From Luteolibacter algae (GTDB lineage: Bacteria; Verrucomicrobiota; Verrucomicrobiia; Verrucomicrobiales; Akkermansiaceae): DNA of 64,000 nucleotides. The stretch lies in the NCBI RefSeq assembly GCF_042683045.1, contig NZ_JBHUIT010000031.1, forward strand, positions 124,001-188,000, in the 5' to 3' direction. Positions 8,789 to 18,839 of the stretch are shown piece after piece. Every line of letters begins with the position of its first letter. Positions within the stretch are counted from its first letter, which is position 1. The notes under the pieces were generated by a model that saw only the letters and a program-made list of their open reading frames with translations, was not told the origin of the DNA and ran no database searches. Both the position numbers and the translations under genes were made by a program.

Positions 8789-9400
8789 ATGTCCAACAAC
8801 ATCGCCCCAATCAAAACGATTAGAGAACAAATCGCCGGGCACCTGCGTGCAGATATTTTATCCGGTAATTTTCCAAAAGGCTATCCGCTGCGTGAGCAAC
8901 CCTTGGCGGAACGGTTCGGAGTTTCCCGGGGGCCTATCCGGGATGTTTTATTGCAATTGACCCAGGAAGGGATGCTCGTATCCGTTCCGAACTGTGGTGT
9001 CCGTGTTAGCGGTGAGCCGAGCGAATGGGTGCAGCCTTTGATCGTGAAGGTCCGCGTGGAGATCGAGACCTTCGCGCTGCGCAATTCGATCCACAAGATC
9101 GGCCCTGCTCAGATTGCGGAAATGGAACGCCTGATTGCGAAACTGGGGGAGGCATGTGAGCGCCGCGATATCGCGAAAATTGCGGAGCTGGATATCGCTT
9201 TCCATCAGGCGCTTTTGAAATGTGCGGGAGACGAGGAGATCGTATCCATGTGGGTGCCGATCGTGACCCGTATGATTATGCATTACTCGCGGCATAAGGA
9301 TATTTCCCAGAGCCATGAGGAACACATCGCGATCCTTCAAGCCGTCCGTGATAAGGATCTGGAACGGGCGATCACCGCGTTGGAGGCCAATATCCAATAA
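8789..9400 (+). CDS. GntR-family (FadR/FCD type) transcriptional regulator
   Basis: The protein has 203 residues. An N-terminal winged helix-turn-helix covers about residues 10-75, with LAERFGVSRGPIRDVLLQL as the recognition region. An FCD ligand-binding domain follows, with the Asp/His set (DIAFHQALL, then HYSRHKDISQSHEEH) that usually holds a metal contacting a carboxylate effector. The gene is first in the plus-strand cluster, 62 bases before the aldehyde dehydrogenase. By context it is the regulator of anhydrogalactose use, with a sugar acid such as 3,6-anhydrogalactonate or a ketodeoxy acid as the likely inducer. That effector is inferred. Confidence 0.9.
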   Translation: MSNNIAPIKTIREQIAGHLRADILSGNFPKGYPLREQPLAERFGVSRGPIRDVLLQLTQEGMLVSVPNCGVRVSGEPSEWVQPLIVKVRVEIETFALRNSIHKIGPAQIAEMERLIAKLGEACERRDIAKIAELDIAFHQALLKCAGDEEIVSMWVPIVTRMIMHYSRHKDISQSHEEHIAILQAVRDKDLERAITALEANIQ

Positions 9401-9462
9401 GCGCATCCAGAGTGCTGTTCCCCGGGGCTCCGAAAAACTCATTAATAAAAATCATTAATATC

Positions 9463-10932
<1,470 letters not shown>

Positions 10933-10936
10933 CTCC

Positions 10937-12079
10937 ATGCTTCAGACTGAGCCAGCACAGACGATCAAACCCGTGTCCACAGGATCCAAAATCAGCTCGG
11001 TGGTTACCCGCTTGTTCGAGGTGCCATTGCCTGAAGTCCTCACGGATGCCAAGCATGGAGAGCATACCCATTTCGAGTTGGTGACAGTGACTGTCACTCT
11101 TGAAGACGGATCCGAAGGCACCGGCTACACCTACACGGGCGGGAAGGGCGGCCATTCCATCAAGGCAATGGTGGAACACGACTACTCTTCCGTCCTGATA
11201 GGGATGAACGGGGACGACGTGGAGAAAATTCACGATTTCATGGAATGGCATACCCATTATGTCGGGCGTGGAGGCATTGCTTCCTTTGCGATGTCCGCTA
11301 TCGATATCGCACTCTGGGATATCCGCTGCAAAAAAGCTGGGCAGCCGCTATGGAAAATGGCGGGCGGCGCGGGAAATACCTGCAAGGCTTATTGTGGCGG
11401 GATTGACCTTCTTTTTCCGCTAGAAAAGCTACTCAACAATATCCGGGGTTACCTTGCTGACGGCTATACGGCTGTGAAGATCAAGATCGGCCGCGATAAT
11501 CTCGATGAGGATATTGAGCGGATCCGTGCAGTGCGGGAGCTTATCGGCCCTGATGTCACCTTCATGGTGGATGCCAATTATTCGATGAGCGTCGAGAAGG
11601 CAATAGAAGCGGCGAATCGTTTCAAGGAATACGATATCTTCTGGTTTGAGGAGCCGACACTTCCGGATGATTACGCCGGCTTTAAAAAAATCGCGGAGGC
11701 CACTGGAATGCCTCTGGCGATGGGGGAAAATCTTCATACGATCCACGAGTTCGGATACGCTTTCGAGCAAGCGGGCCTCTCCTTTATCCAACCGGATGCA
11801 TCAAATTGCTGCGGCATCACCGGCTGGCTGAAGGCGGCGGAACTTTCGCGCAAATACGGAATACCGGTTTGCTCACATGGAATGCAGGAGCTTCACGTGA
11901 GCCTTGTTTCTTCCCAGTCAAACGCAGGCTGGCTGGAGGTTCACAGCTTCCCGATCGATGCCTATACCACCCGCCCGCTTGTGGTGGAGAATGCTCGTGC
12001 CGTCGCTTCCGACGAGCCGGGAACAGGGGTCGTCTTTGATTGGCAAAAACTCGCACCCTACGAATACCAGGGAAAATAA
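10937..12079 (+). CDS. Enolase-superfamily enzyme, probable 3,6-anhydro-L-galactonate cycloisomerase
   Basis: The protein has 380 residues; the start at 10937 follows the dehydrogenase stop by four bases. It is a mandelate-racemase-subgroup enolase: K181 and K183 (VKIKIG) as bases, metal ligands D212 (VDANYS), E238 (WFEEP) and E264 (MGENL), and H314 (CSHGMQELH) as the second base. In agar-degrading bacteria an enzyme of this superfamily opens the anhydro ring of 3,6-anhydrogalactonate to 2-keto-3-deoxygalactonate. The neighbours make that assignment preferred over other sugar-acid dehydratases such as fuconate or galactonate dehydratase. Confidence 0.85.
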   Translation: MLQTEPAQTIKPVSTGSKISSVVTRLFEVPLPEVLTDAKHGEHTHFELVTVTVTLEDGSEGTGYTYTGGKGGHSIKAMVEHDYSSVLIGMNGDDVEKIHDFMEWHTHYVGRGGIASFAMSAIDIALWDIRCKKAGQPLWKMAGGAGNTCKAYCGGIDLLFPLEKLLNNIRGYLADGYTAVKIKIGRDNLDEDIERIRAVRELIGPDVTFMVDANYSMSVEKAIEAANRFKEYDIFWFEEPTLPDDYAGFKKIAEATGMPLAMGENLHTIHEFGYAFEQAGLSFIQPDASNCCGITGWLKAAELSRKYGIPVCSHGMQELHVSLVSSQSNAGWLEVHSFPIDAYTTRPLVVENARAVASDEPGTGVVFDWQKLAPYEYQGK

Positions 12080-12085
12080 TTTTAT

Positions 12086-13096
12086 ATGAAAGCAGCTTAC
12101 TACAGAGGGAATAAGGGACTTGCAGCAGAGCCTAGCGAAGCTATCGCGCCTGCGGCAGGTGAGGTTAGATTAAACGTCGCCTACTGCGGTGTTTGTGGAA
12201 CCGATATGCACATCTACCATGGCAACATGGATGCCCGTGTCGCGAAGCCACAGATCATCGGGCACGAAGTTTCAGCTACGGTAGCTGAGATCGGTGCCGG
12301 GGTGGAAAACGTTTCCGTGGGAGACACAGTCGCGGTGCGTCCGCTCAAATTTGGTGCTCCGGAAGATTTCGACAAAGGCTTTTCACATGTGGGAAAAAAC
12401 CTGAAATTCATCGGGATCGATCTTCCAGGCGGTATGCAGTCATCTTGGACTGTGCCCAGCTACACGCTGCACAAGCTTGGCGGCCTCTCCCTTGAGCACG
12501 GAGCAATGATCGAGCCAGCTGCCGTGGCCTGCCACGATGTGCGCCTAGGCGAAGTAAAAGACGGCGAAATTTGCGTCGTGATCGGGGGTGGTCCTATCGG
12601 TATTCTGATCGCTCTTGTCGCCCGCGAAAAGGGTGCCCGCGTGATCGTTTCCGAGCCGAATGATACCCGCATCGAGCTCATCCGCGGTCTTGGCTTCGAG
12701 GCGGTCAATCCGATCTCAGCGAACTTGGTGGATACCGTCCGCGAGTTGACGAATGGCAAAATGGCTGACTGCGTGTTCGAAGTTTCCGGTTCCGCACCGG
12801 GGGTTGAAGTCATGACGGAACTCCCTAACGTGCGTGGCAGGATCGTGATGGTCGCCATTCACCCACAACCTCGGCCAGTGAATCTTTTCAAATTTTTCTG
12901 GTCCGAGCTCAAGCTCATTGGGGCACGTCTCTATGAGGAATGCGATTTCGACGAAGCAATTGCTCTGGCGGCTACCGGGAAGCTACAGCTCGACAAGTTG
13001 ATCACCGAGATCCGTCCTCTGGAAGAAGTGGGCGAGGCTTTTGCCGCGATCGATGCCAATCCCGCAGGAATCAAGACTCTGATCAAATGTGGCTGA
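12086..13096 (+). CDS. Zinc-type alcohol dehydrogenase lacking the structural-zinc lobe, probable ketodeoxygalactonate dehydrogenase
   Basis: A medium-chain dehydrogenase of 336 residues, six bases after the cycloisomerase. Catalytic zinc ligands C37 (CGVCGTD) and H60-E61 (IIGHE) are present, as is the Rossmann motif VVIGGGPIGIL. The four-cysteine loop that binds structural zinc in most members is absent: residues about 92-122, where it should lie, contain no Cys at all. In the published agar pathway variant, a dehydrogenase and a reductase convert 2-keto-3-deoxy-L-galactonate through a 2,5-diketo acid to 2-keto-3-deoxy-D-gluconate. This gene and the following SDR fit those two steps. The alternative is an L-galactonate 5-dehydrogenase role. 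Confidence 0.82.
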   Translation: MKAAYYRGNKGLAAEPSEAIAPAAGEVRLNVAYCGVCGTDMHIYHGNMDARVAKPQIIGHEVSATVAEIGAGVENVSVGDTVAVRPLKFGAPEDFDKGFSHVGKNLKFIGIDLPGGMQSSWTVPSYTLHKLGGLSLEHGAMIEPAAVACHDVRLGEVKDGEICVVIGGGPIGILIALVAREKGARVIVSEPNDTRIELIRGLGFEAVNPISANLVDTVRELTNGKMADCVFEVSGSAPGVEVMTELPNVRGRIVMVAIHPQPRPVNLFKFFWSELKLIGARLYEECDFDEAIALAATGKLQLDKLITEIRPLEEVGEAFAAIDANPAGIKTLIKCG

Positions 13097-13131
13097 GCCG
13101 GATTAATCCTCCCCTATTATTTTAATTTATC

Positions 13132-13902
13132 ATGAGTATTTTAAATCAGTTCTCGCTCGCGGGAAAAACAGCACTCGTTACCGGTTGCAAACGCGGAATC
13201 GGAAAAGCAATGGCAGTGGCATTGGCAGAGGCCGGCGCGGATGTGATCGGAGTTTCCGCATCGCTGGAGGCAAGCGGCAGTGACGTGGAAAAGGAAATCA
13301 CAGCCCTTGGCAGGAGCTTCAAAGCATACAGCTGTGACTTCAGTGACCGCGGAGCCCTCCGGACTTTCATCGGGCAAGTGACCTCGGATTATCCCAGGAT
13401 TGATATCCTGGTAAATAACGCGGGCACCATCATGAGAAATCCGGCAGCGGACCATTCCGATGAATATTGGGATAAAGTCATGGAGGTGAATCTCAACTCG
13501 CAGTTCGTGCTCAGCCGCGAGATCGGAAAACAGATGATCGCAAACGGCTCGGGAAAAATCATTTTCACCGCCTCACTGCTGACATTCCAGGGCGGAATCA
13601 ATGTTCCCGGCTATGCGGCTAGCAAAGGCGGTATTGGCCAGCTTACCATGGCGCTTGCCAATGAGTGGGCTTCCAAAGGTGTGAATGTGAACGCAATCGC
13701 ACCAGGCTATATCGCGACAGATAATACAGAAGCACTTCGCAACGATCCCGAGCGCAGCCAATCCATTCTGTCCCGTATCCCGGCAGGTCGCTGGGGAGAA
13801 CCGGAGGACTTCAAGGGACCTATCGTATTCCTTGCATCCCCGGCTTCAAATTACATGAACGGAACCATTCTCACCGTAGACGGTGGCTGGATGGGTCGTT
13901 AA
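13132..13902 (+). CDS. KduD-like short-chain dehydrogenase/reductase
   Basis: A classical SDR of 256 residues with the cofactor loop TGCKRGIG (17-24), NNAG (95-98), and catalytic S148, Y161 and K165 (YAASK). It is most like 2-deoxy-D-gluconate 3-dehydrogenase / KduD and gluconate 5-dehydrogenase proteins. In context it is the probable reductase of 2,5-diketo-3-deoxy-L-galactonate, producing 2-keto-3-deoxy-D-gluconate for the kinase and the upstream aldolase. It starts 35 bases after the zinc dehydrogenase, clearly in the same operon. Substrate assignment is inferred from position. Confidence 0.85.
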   Translation: MSILNQFSLAGKTALVTGCKRGIGKAMAVALAEAGADVIGVSASLEASGSDVEKEITALGRSFKAYSCDFSDRGALRTFIGQVTSDYPRIDILVNNAGTIMRNPAADHSDEYWDKVMEVNLNSQFVLSREIGKQMIANGSGKIIFTASLLTFQGGINVPGYAASKGGIGQLTMALANEWASKGVNVNAIAPGYIATDNTEALRNDPERSQSILSRIPAGRWGEPEDFKGPIVFLASPASNYMNGTILTVDGGWMGR

Positions 13903-13930
13903 TTTCCAAACCCCCAAAACCCATAATTAA

Positions 13931-15034
13931 ATGATTATCGAAGGAATTATCTGGGCCGTGATATCCGGCCTCATGCTCGGGCTATATGCCCTTCCCGCCA
14001 AGTTCACCAAAGGTTTCCAAGAGGAAAATACCTGGGGACTGTTCTTCATGCAAACCATGTTCCTGGTGCCTATATTGGCTACTCTTACATTGATGAAAGG
14101 AGTGGGGGATATCTATTCCACACCGGCGGTTCAGGAAGTTTTACCCGTCATGATCGTTTCCGCAGTGCTCTGGGGAATTGGTGTGATGATGTGGGGTAAG
14201 GCGATTCACCACATCGGTTTATCCCTCGGTTTCTCGATTTTCATCGGCACGGTAATTCTGGTTGGCTCTGTTCTTCCGATCGGTATCGGTATTGCAAAGT
14301 CCGGGGTGGAAGGATTGCCGGAGGCTCCGGTATTGGCTCTCATCCTGCTCGGCATTGCGATCGTTCTGCTTGGAATTCTTTTCAACGGAAGAGCAGGTCT
14401 GGTGCGCGAAGCCGAAGAAAAAATCAGCAACAAGGATGCCGCCGGGAAGAGTGGTAAAAAATCAATGGGCGCGGGGATCGCGATCGCTGTGATCGGTGGT
14501 CTGCTTGCCACGGGCTTCAACGTTGCTTTCACGGTGGGCGGGGAGCCGCTGGGTGAAGCTGTGGCAGCGGCGGGGAATCCTCCTTGGATGGTATCCCTCG
14601 CGGTGATGCTTGTCGTCTTCCTAAGCGGAGGTGTGATCATGGCGGGCTATTTCGGCTGGCAAATCACTTCGAAGAAGGCATGGGGCAGCTTCAAGACGCC
14701 AGCTTTCGGGCTGAATTTCGTTCTAATTTTCGTCATGGCCGTTTTCCATTACGCCGCATCTGTCGGCTACGGTTATGGCGCGGGTCTGTTTGAGCTGGGT
14801 CCCGTGGTTGTCTATGCGATCTTCAATACGACTTGCGTTGTGGTGGCGGTAATCAGCGGGATTTATACCAAGGAGTGGATCAATGCTTCCAGCAAGGCGC
14901 GGAACTCACTCTACACCGGTCTCAGTGCGATGGTTCTCGGTGTGGTTATTCTCGCTGGCTCTCAATACCTTTCCACAAAGAAAGGCGAGGTTGAACCGGC
15001 GGCTCCCGCGGAAGCGGCTCTGCCCGACGCATAA
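13931..15034 (+). CDS. RhaT-like sugar:proton symporter (DMT superfamily)
   Basis: An integral membrane protein of 367 residues with about ten hydrophobic segments. It resembles the L-rhamnose-proton symporter RhaT, with the typical N-terminus GIIWAVISGLMLGLYALPAKF. A charged cytoplasmic loop (about residues 156-180) divides two halves. It lies in the anhydrogalactose operon, 28 bases after the SDR, so its cargo is probably 3,6-anhydro-L-galactose, galactose or a neoagaro-oligosaccharide released by the GH117 enzymes. A RhaT-type carrier for an agar sugar would be unusual. The C-terminal tail is Ala/Pro rich. Confidence 0.85.
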   Translation: MIIEGIIWAVISGLMLGLYALPAKFTKGFQEENTWGLFFMQTMFLVPILATLTLMKGVGDIYSTPAVQEVLPVMIVSAVLWGIGVMMWGKAIHHIGLSLGFSIFIGTVILVGSVLPIGIGIAKSGVEGLPEAPVLALILLGIAIVLLGILFNGRAGLVREAEEKISNKDAAGKSGKKSMGAGIAIAVIGGLLATGFNVAFTVGGEPLGEAVAAAGNPPWMVSLAVMLVVFLSGGVIMAGYFGWQITSKKAWGSFKTPAFGLNFVLIFVMAVFHYAASVGYGYGAGLFELGPVVVYAIFNTTCVVVAVISGIYTKEWINASSKARNSLYTGLSAMVLGVVILAGSQYLSTKKGEVEPAAPAEAALPDA

Positions 15035-15064
15035 CAGCTTTTTAGAACGCAAACCCAACGAACG

Positions 15065-16126
15065 ATGAAACTTTCAAAATCCCATTTCGGTTCCTTCAAC
15101 GGAACCGCCGCCGATCTATACACACTGGAAAATGACGGCGGAATGACCGTTAAAATCACCAACTACGGCGGAATCGTCACGGCGATCTCTGTCCCCGACA
15201 AGAATGGAAATTCTGAGAATATTGCCTGTGGCTTTGACTCGCTCGAAGGTTACTTCAGTGACGAGTATAAGGCGAATTCTCCCTATTTCGGTTGCTTGGT
15301 AGGTCGTTACGCAGGCCGGATCAAAAATGGAAAATTCTCCGCAAACGGCAAAGATTACCAGGTTGATACCAATGATGGTCCCAATCATCTCCACGGAGGT
15401 ATCAATGCGTTGGACAAACGTTTGTGGGAGGCTGAGGAGTTTCAATCCGCCGGAAGTGTGGGCCTGAAGTTGAGCATCACCAGCCCGGATGGAGACAATG
15501 GTTATCCGGGAAACCTCGATGTTACCGTGGTTTATACGCTTACCAATGACAATGAGCTAAGTATCGATTACTCGGCAACTTGTGATAAGGAGACTCCGTT
15601 CGCACCTACGAACCACACGTATTTCAACCTTTCGGGATTCCGGGAAAAAGTGCTGGGGCACGAAGCCCGCATCATATCGGATCGATTTCTCCTGCCTGAT
15701 GACACAAATGTCCCGGTGGGCGCTGAGAAGAATGTTGCTAGCACAGTCTGGGATTTCAATAAGGCGAAACCCATCGGGGATGTTTTTGAGGAAGAGCCGA
15801 AAGGGTTTGAGAACTACTATGTATTTAGCAAATCGGTGGGCACTTTTGAAAAAGTGGCGGAATTTTCGGAAGAAAACAGTGGCCGTGTCATGGAGGTCTC
15901 CAGCTCGGAACCAGGTATGCTTTTCTACACGGGCTACTACACTTCAGATTCATTGAAACGCAATGAGCAGGAAGTCTATGGGCAGTTCAAAGGTTTTTGC
16001 TGTGAGACCGCCAGGTATGCGAACGGTCCCAACATCGAAGGATCCCCGGGAAGTATGCTCAGACCGGGTGAAACCTTTGAATCCCGCACCGTATTTAAAT
16101 TCGGGATTTCCACTTCTGTAGTGTAA
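15065..16126 (+). CDS. galM: Aldose 1-epimerase (galactose mutarotase)
   Basis: A GalM-family protein of 353 residues. Catalytic histidines occur in GPNHLHGG and TNHTYFNLSG, and the C-terminal catalytic Glu is in FCCETARYANGPN. It interconverts alpha and beta anomers of galactose, which is the other half of agarobiose, so it fits the locus. There is no signal peptide. It is separated from the transporter by 30 bases and from the first GH117 gene by 32, and appears to be in the same transcript. The CCET in place of the more usual LET-Q makes the exact sugar uncertain. Confidence 0.88.
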   Translation: MKLSKSHFGSFNGTAADLYTLENDGGMTVKITNYGGIVTAISVPDKNGNSENIACGFDSLEGYFSDEYKANSPYFGCLVGRYAGRIKNGKFSANGKDYQVDTNDGPNHLHGGINALDKRLWEAEEFQSAGSVGLKLSITSPDGDNGYPGNLDVTVVYTLTNDNELSIDYSATCDKETPFAPTNHTYFNLSGFREKVLGHEARIISDRFLLPDDTNVPVGAEKNVASTVWDFNKAKPIGDVFEEEPKGFENYYVFSKSVGTFEKVAEFSEENSGRVMEVSSSEPGMLFYTGYYTSDSLKRNEQEVYGQFKGFCCETARYANGPNIEGSPGSMLRPGETFESRTVFKFGISTSVV

Positions 16127-16158
16127 TTTTTGTAAATTGTTTACCGTATGCTCCTGCG

Positions 16159-17439
16159 ATGATGTATCATAAACAACAAAAAAGCTCGGCTGCTTGGCTA
16201 AAAGCAGTGGCCCTCGGCATGGGAGTGTTCGGCATGCTGTCGGGAATTACCACTGCAGAGAGTCCCGATAATAGCGCGACCCCTTCCTATCCGTGGGATA
16301 TCCCGCAATCAAAACCAGAACGCCCCTTGAGCGCGGCAATGGAGCGTCTATATGACAATTATCTCACGCCGCGCCCGGAGGATAATGAGCTTTTCTCCAC
16401 ATTCGCTTATACGAAGCTCAAAGGGTTCGATTACAATGGTGGCGACGGGACAATCTCCCGCAGGGATCCATCGAAAGTGATCAAGGTGGATGGCAAATAC
16501 TACGTCTGGTATACGAAACGCGATACACCCACGCCGCCGCAAGGCGCTGCGAAAAGCACGGACACAATTCCATCCACCGATTGGGATTTGTGCGATATTT
16601 GGTATGCGACCAGTGAGGATGGCTTTACTTGGACGGAGCAGGGAGTGGCGATCCCTCGTCCGGAGAAACCTCTTGTCGGTTGGCGCTCTGTGGCCACAAC
16701 GGACATTCTGGAATGGGAGGGAAAATACTATCTCTATTATCAGAGTTTTGTAGAGGCCAGCGGAACCAAAGGTGACCACTGTCCGGTTGCCGCCTCCTAT
16801 GCGGACTCTCCGGATGGACCCTGGACTCCTTGTAATAAGGTCATTATTCCAAATGGCGAGCCGGGTTCCTGGGATCAATACTCAATCCACGATCCGTATC
16901 CGTTGGTCTACAAAGGAAAGATCTATATCTACTATAAGGCAGCCTACGGAGATCGCCCGGATTATCTGGTCGGGAACGGAGTGGCCATTGCAGATCATCC
17001 TTTGGGTTCTTTCAAAAAGCATCCTCTCAATCCGTTGACCAACTCCGGCCACGAGACGGCCTTGTTCCCTTTTAAAGAGGGAATTGCGGCGCTGATCATT
17101 TCAAACGGCAACGAGGCCAACACCATTCAATATGCGCCAGACGGTGTGAATTTCAATATTGCCTCGGTCACAACGATGTTGCCGACAGCTGCTGGTTCGT
17201 ATGTTCCGGATGCTTTTACCAGTAATGGAAACGGAAGAGGGATAACATGGGGCCTTTCCCATTTCACCAATGCGGGGAAACAAGGGAAACAGCATTCAAT
17301 TCTAGCCAGGTTCGATTGTGATCTGAGCCTCGATGTTGATGACAGGGCGATGAAGAATACGCATCTCTATCTTGATCCGGAGGTCTATTTTTCAAAAGGG
17401 CTGAATGCGAAGCAGAAGGCCGAACGTTCCGCAAAATAG
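16159..17439 (+). CDS. GH117 alpha-1,3-L-neoagarooligosaccharide hydrolase, copy 1
   Basis: A five-bladed propeller enzyme of 426 residues with an N-terminal signal peptide (hydrophobic core ALGMGVFGMLSG, about residues 15-35). Family GH117 removes 3,6-anhydro-L-galactose from the non-reducing end of neoagaro-oligosaccharides. The catalytic-base motif SRRDPS places Asp at 103, and the proposed acid His is H298 in GHETALFPF. WDQYSIHDPYPLVYKGKIY is a conserved blade. It is closely similar to the next gene, so the two are a tandem duplication. Export suggests action in the periplasm or outside the cell. Confidence 0.93.
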   Translation: MMYHKQQKSSAAWLKAVALGMGVFGMLSGITTAESPDNSATPSYPWDIPQSKPERPLSAAMERLYDNYLTPRPEDNELFSTFAYTKLKGFDYNGGDGTISRRDPSKVIKVDGKYYVWYTKRDTPTPPQGAAKSTDTIPSTDWDLCDIWYATSEDGFTWTEQGVAIPRPEKPLVGWRSVATTDILEWEGKYYLYYQSFVEASGTKGDHCPVAASYADSPDGPWTPCNKVIIPNGEPGSWDQYSIHDPYPLVYKGKIYIYYKAAYGDRPDYLVGNGVAIADHPLGSFKKHPLNPLTNSGHETALFPFKEGIAALIISNGNEANTIQYAPDGVNFNIASVTTMLPTAAGSYVPDAFTSNGNGRGITWGLSHFTNAGKQGKQHSILARFDCDLSLDVDDRAMKNTHLYLDPEVYFSKGLNAKQKAERSAK

Positions 17440-17505
17440 GTGGGACAGTCTCTCCGGCGAACTTTCGGATAAACGAAAATACCCTATCATCTAACGACAA
17501 AACCA

Positions 17506-18753
17506 ATGAATCACCAGAATTTCCCCACTCAGTTTCTGAGCATTTCCGCTCTCACTCTACTTGCGATGGGCGCTGCCCGTGCAGAGCAGAAGGCCTTCCC
17601 TTTCGTCCTGCCAAAGGAAAAGCCGGATATGCCGCTTAGCGCCGCTGTCGAGCGCAACTACCGCTATATGGGTGTCCAGCCACAGGATAACGAGCTCTAC
17701 TCACAGTTCAAATACACCGAGCTTAAGGGCTTCGATTATAATAATCACGACGGGACAATTTCCCGGCGCGATCCATCCAAAGTGATTTTTGCCAATGGCA
17801 AATATTATGTCTGGTATACCCATCGAGAGACTGAGACCTCTCCGAAAGGTGCGGAAAAATCCACTGATACCATTCCTTCCAGCGATTGGGATCTGTCGGA
17901 AATCTGGTATGCGACTAGTGAAGATGGGTTCACCTGGCAGGAACAGGGGGTGGCAGTGCCGCGCCCGGCCAAACCGAATGTTGGCTGGCGTTCGGTTTCC
18001 ACTGCAGATATTTTGGAGTGGAAAGGGAAATACTACATTTATTATCAGGGCTTCATGGAAGCCAGCGGCAAACGCGGGGATGATTGCCCCGTTGCAGTTT
18101 CCTACGCGGATTCCCCGGATGGTCCGTGGACTCCCTACAATGAGATTGTCATTCCGAACGGTGCGGAAGGGGAGTGGGATCAATATTCGATCCACGATCC
18201 ATACCCGCTGGTCTACAAGGGGAAGATTTACCTCTACTACAAATCCGACTTCGGCGGCGGCAAGCCTTTGGTGCGTATGCAGGGACTTGCCACGGCAGAT
18301 AATCCACTAGGTCCATTTACCAAGCATCCGCTGAATCCTGTGATTGCGTCCGGGCATGAGACGACCCTGTTTCCTTTCAAACAAGGGATTGCTGCACTTG
18401 TGATTCGGGATGGGAACGAGCATTTCACCGTTCAGTATGCGGAGGATGGCGTGAATTTCAACATTGCAGCAATTACCCAGATGATGCCGGATGCGGGAGG
18501 TCCATTCATCCCGGACGCATTTACCGATACCAAGGACGGGCGGGGCATCACTTGGGGACTTTCCCATTTCACAAATGCAACGGACTGGAGCGAGAATCAC
18601 TCGGTCCTGACCCGCTTCGACTGTGATCTGAGCCAAGATATCGATGATCCTGCAATGAAGCAGTCCACACTCTATCAAAAGCCCGAGGATTTTTACCGAT
18701 ACGGTCTCAATAAAAAACAACGTGAGAGCCGCCAGGGACCTCCCAAAAAATAG
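17506..18753 (+). CDS. GH117 alpha-1,3-L-neoagarooligosaccharide hydrolase, copy 2
   Basis: The protein has 415 residues and a signal peptide (SISALTLLAMGAARA). The GH117 markers match copy 1: SRRDPS with D89, and H284 in GHETTLFPF. Most blade sequences are shared with copy 1 almost word for word, such as WYATSEDGFTW, SYADSPDGPWTP and RGITWGLSHFTNA. Differences concentrate in the N-terminus and in the loop after IYLYYKSDFGGGKP. The duplication may split work between sulfated and plain oligosaccharides or between chain lengths; this is inference. The gene ends 22 bases before a bidirectional terminator. Confidence 0.93.
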   Translation: MNHQNFPTQFLSISALTLLAMGAARAEQKAFPFVLPKEKPDMPLSAAVERNYRYMGVQPQDNELYSQFKYTELKGFDYNNHDGTISRRDPSKVIFANGKYYVWYTHRETETSPKGAEKSTDTIPSSDWDLSEIWYATSEDGFTWQEQGVAVPRPAKPNVGWRSVSTADILEWKGKYYIYYQGFMEASGKRGDDCPVAVSYADSPDGPWTPYNEIVIPNGAEGEWDQYSIHDPYPLVYKGKIYLYYKSDFGGGKPLVRMQGLATADNPLGPFTKHPLNPVIASGHETTLFPFKQGIAALVIRDGNEHFTVQYAEDGVNFNIAAITQMMPDAGGPFIPDAFTDTKDGRGITWGLSHFTNATDWSENHSVLTRFDCDLSQDIDDPAMKQSTLYQKPEDFYRYGLNKKQRESRQGPPKK

Positions 18754-18775
18754 AACACTTTCTATTCTACGATCC

Positions 18776-18812
18776 AAAAAAGCCGTGACCCGATGAAGGT
18801 CACGGCTTTTTT
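18776..18812. terminator. Bidirectional terminator between convergent GH117 genes
   Basis: Perfect 15-base arms (A-run, GCCGTGACC / GGTCACGGC, T-run) enclose a seven-base loop. It is a strong hairpin with a U-run on either strand and serves both the plus-strand operon and the minus-strand GH117. Confidence 0.92.
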
Positions 18813-18839
18813 AATGTTAGCCTGGGGTGGACGAGGTTT

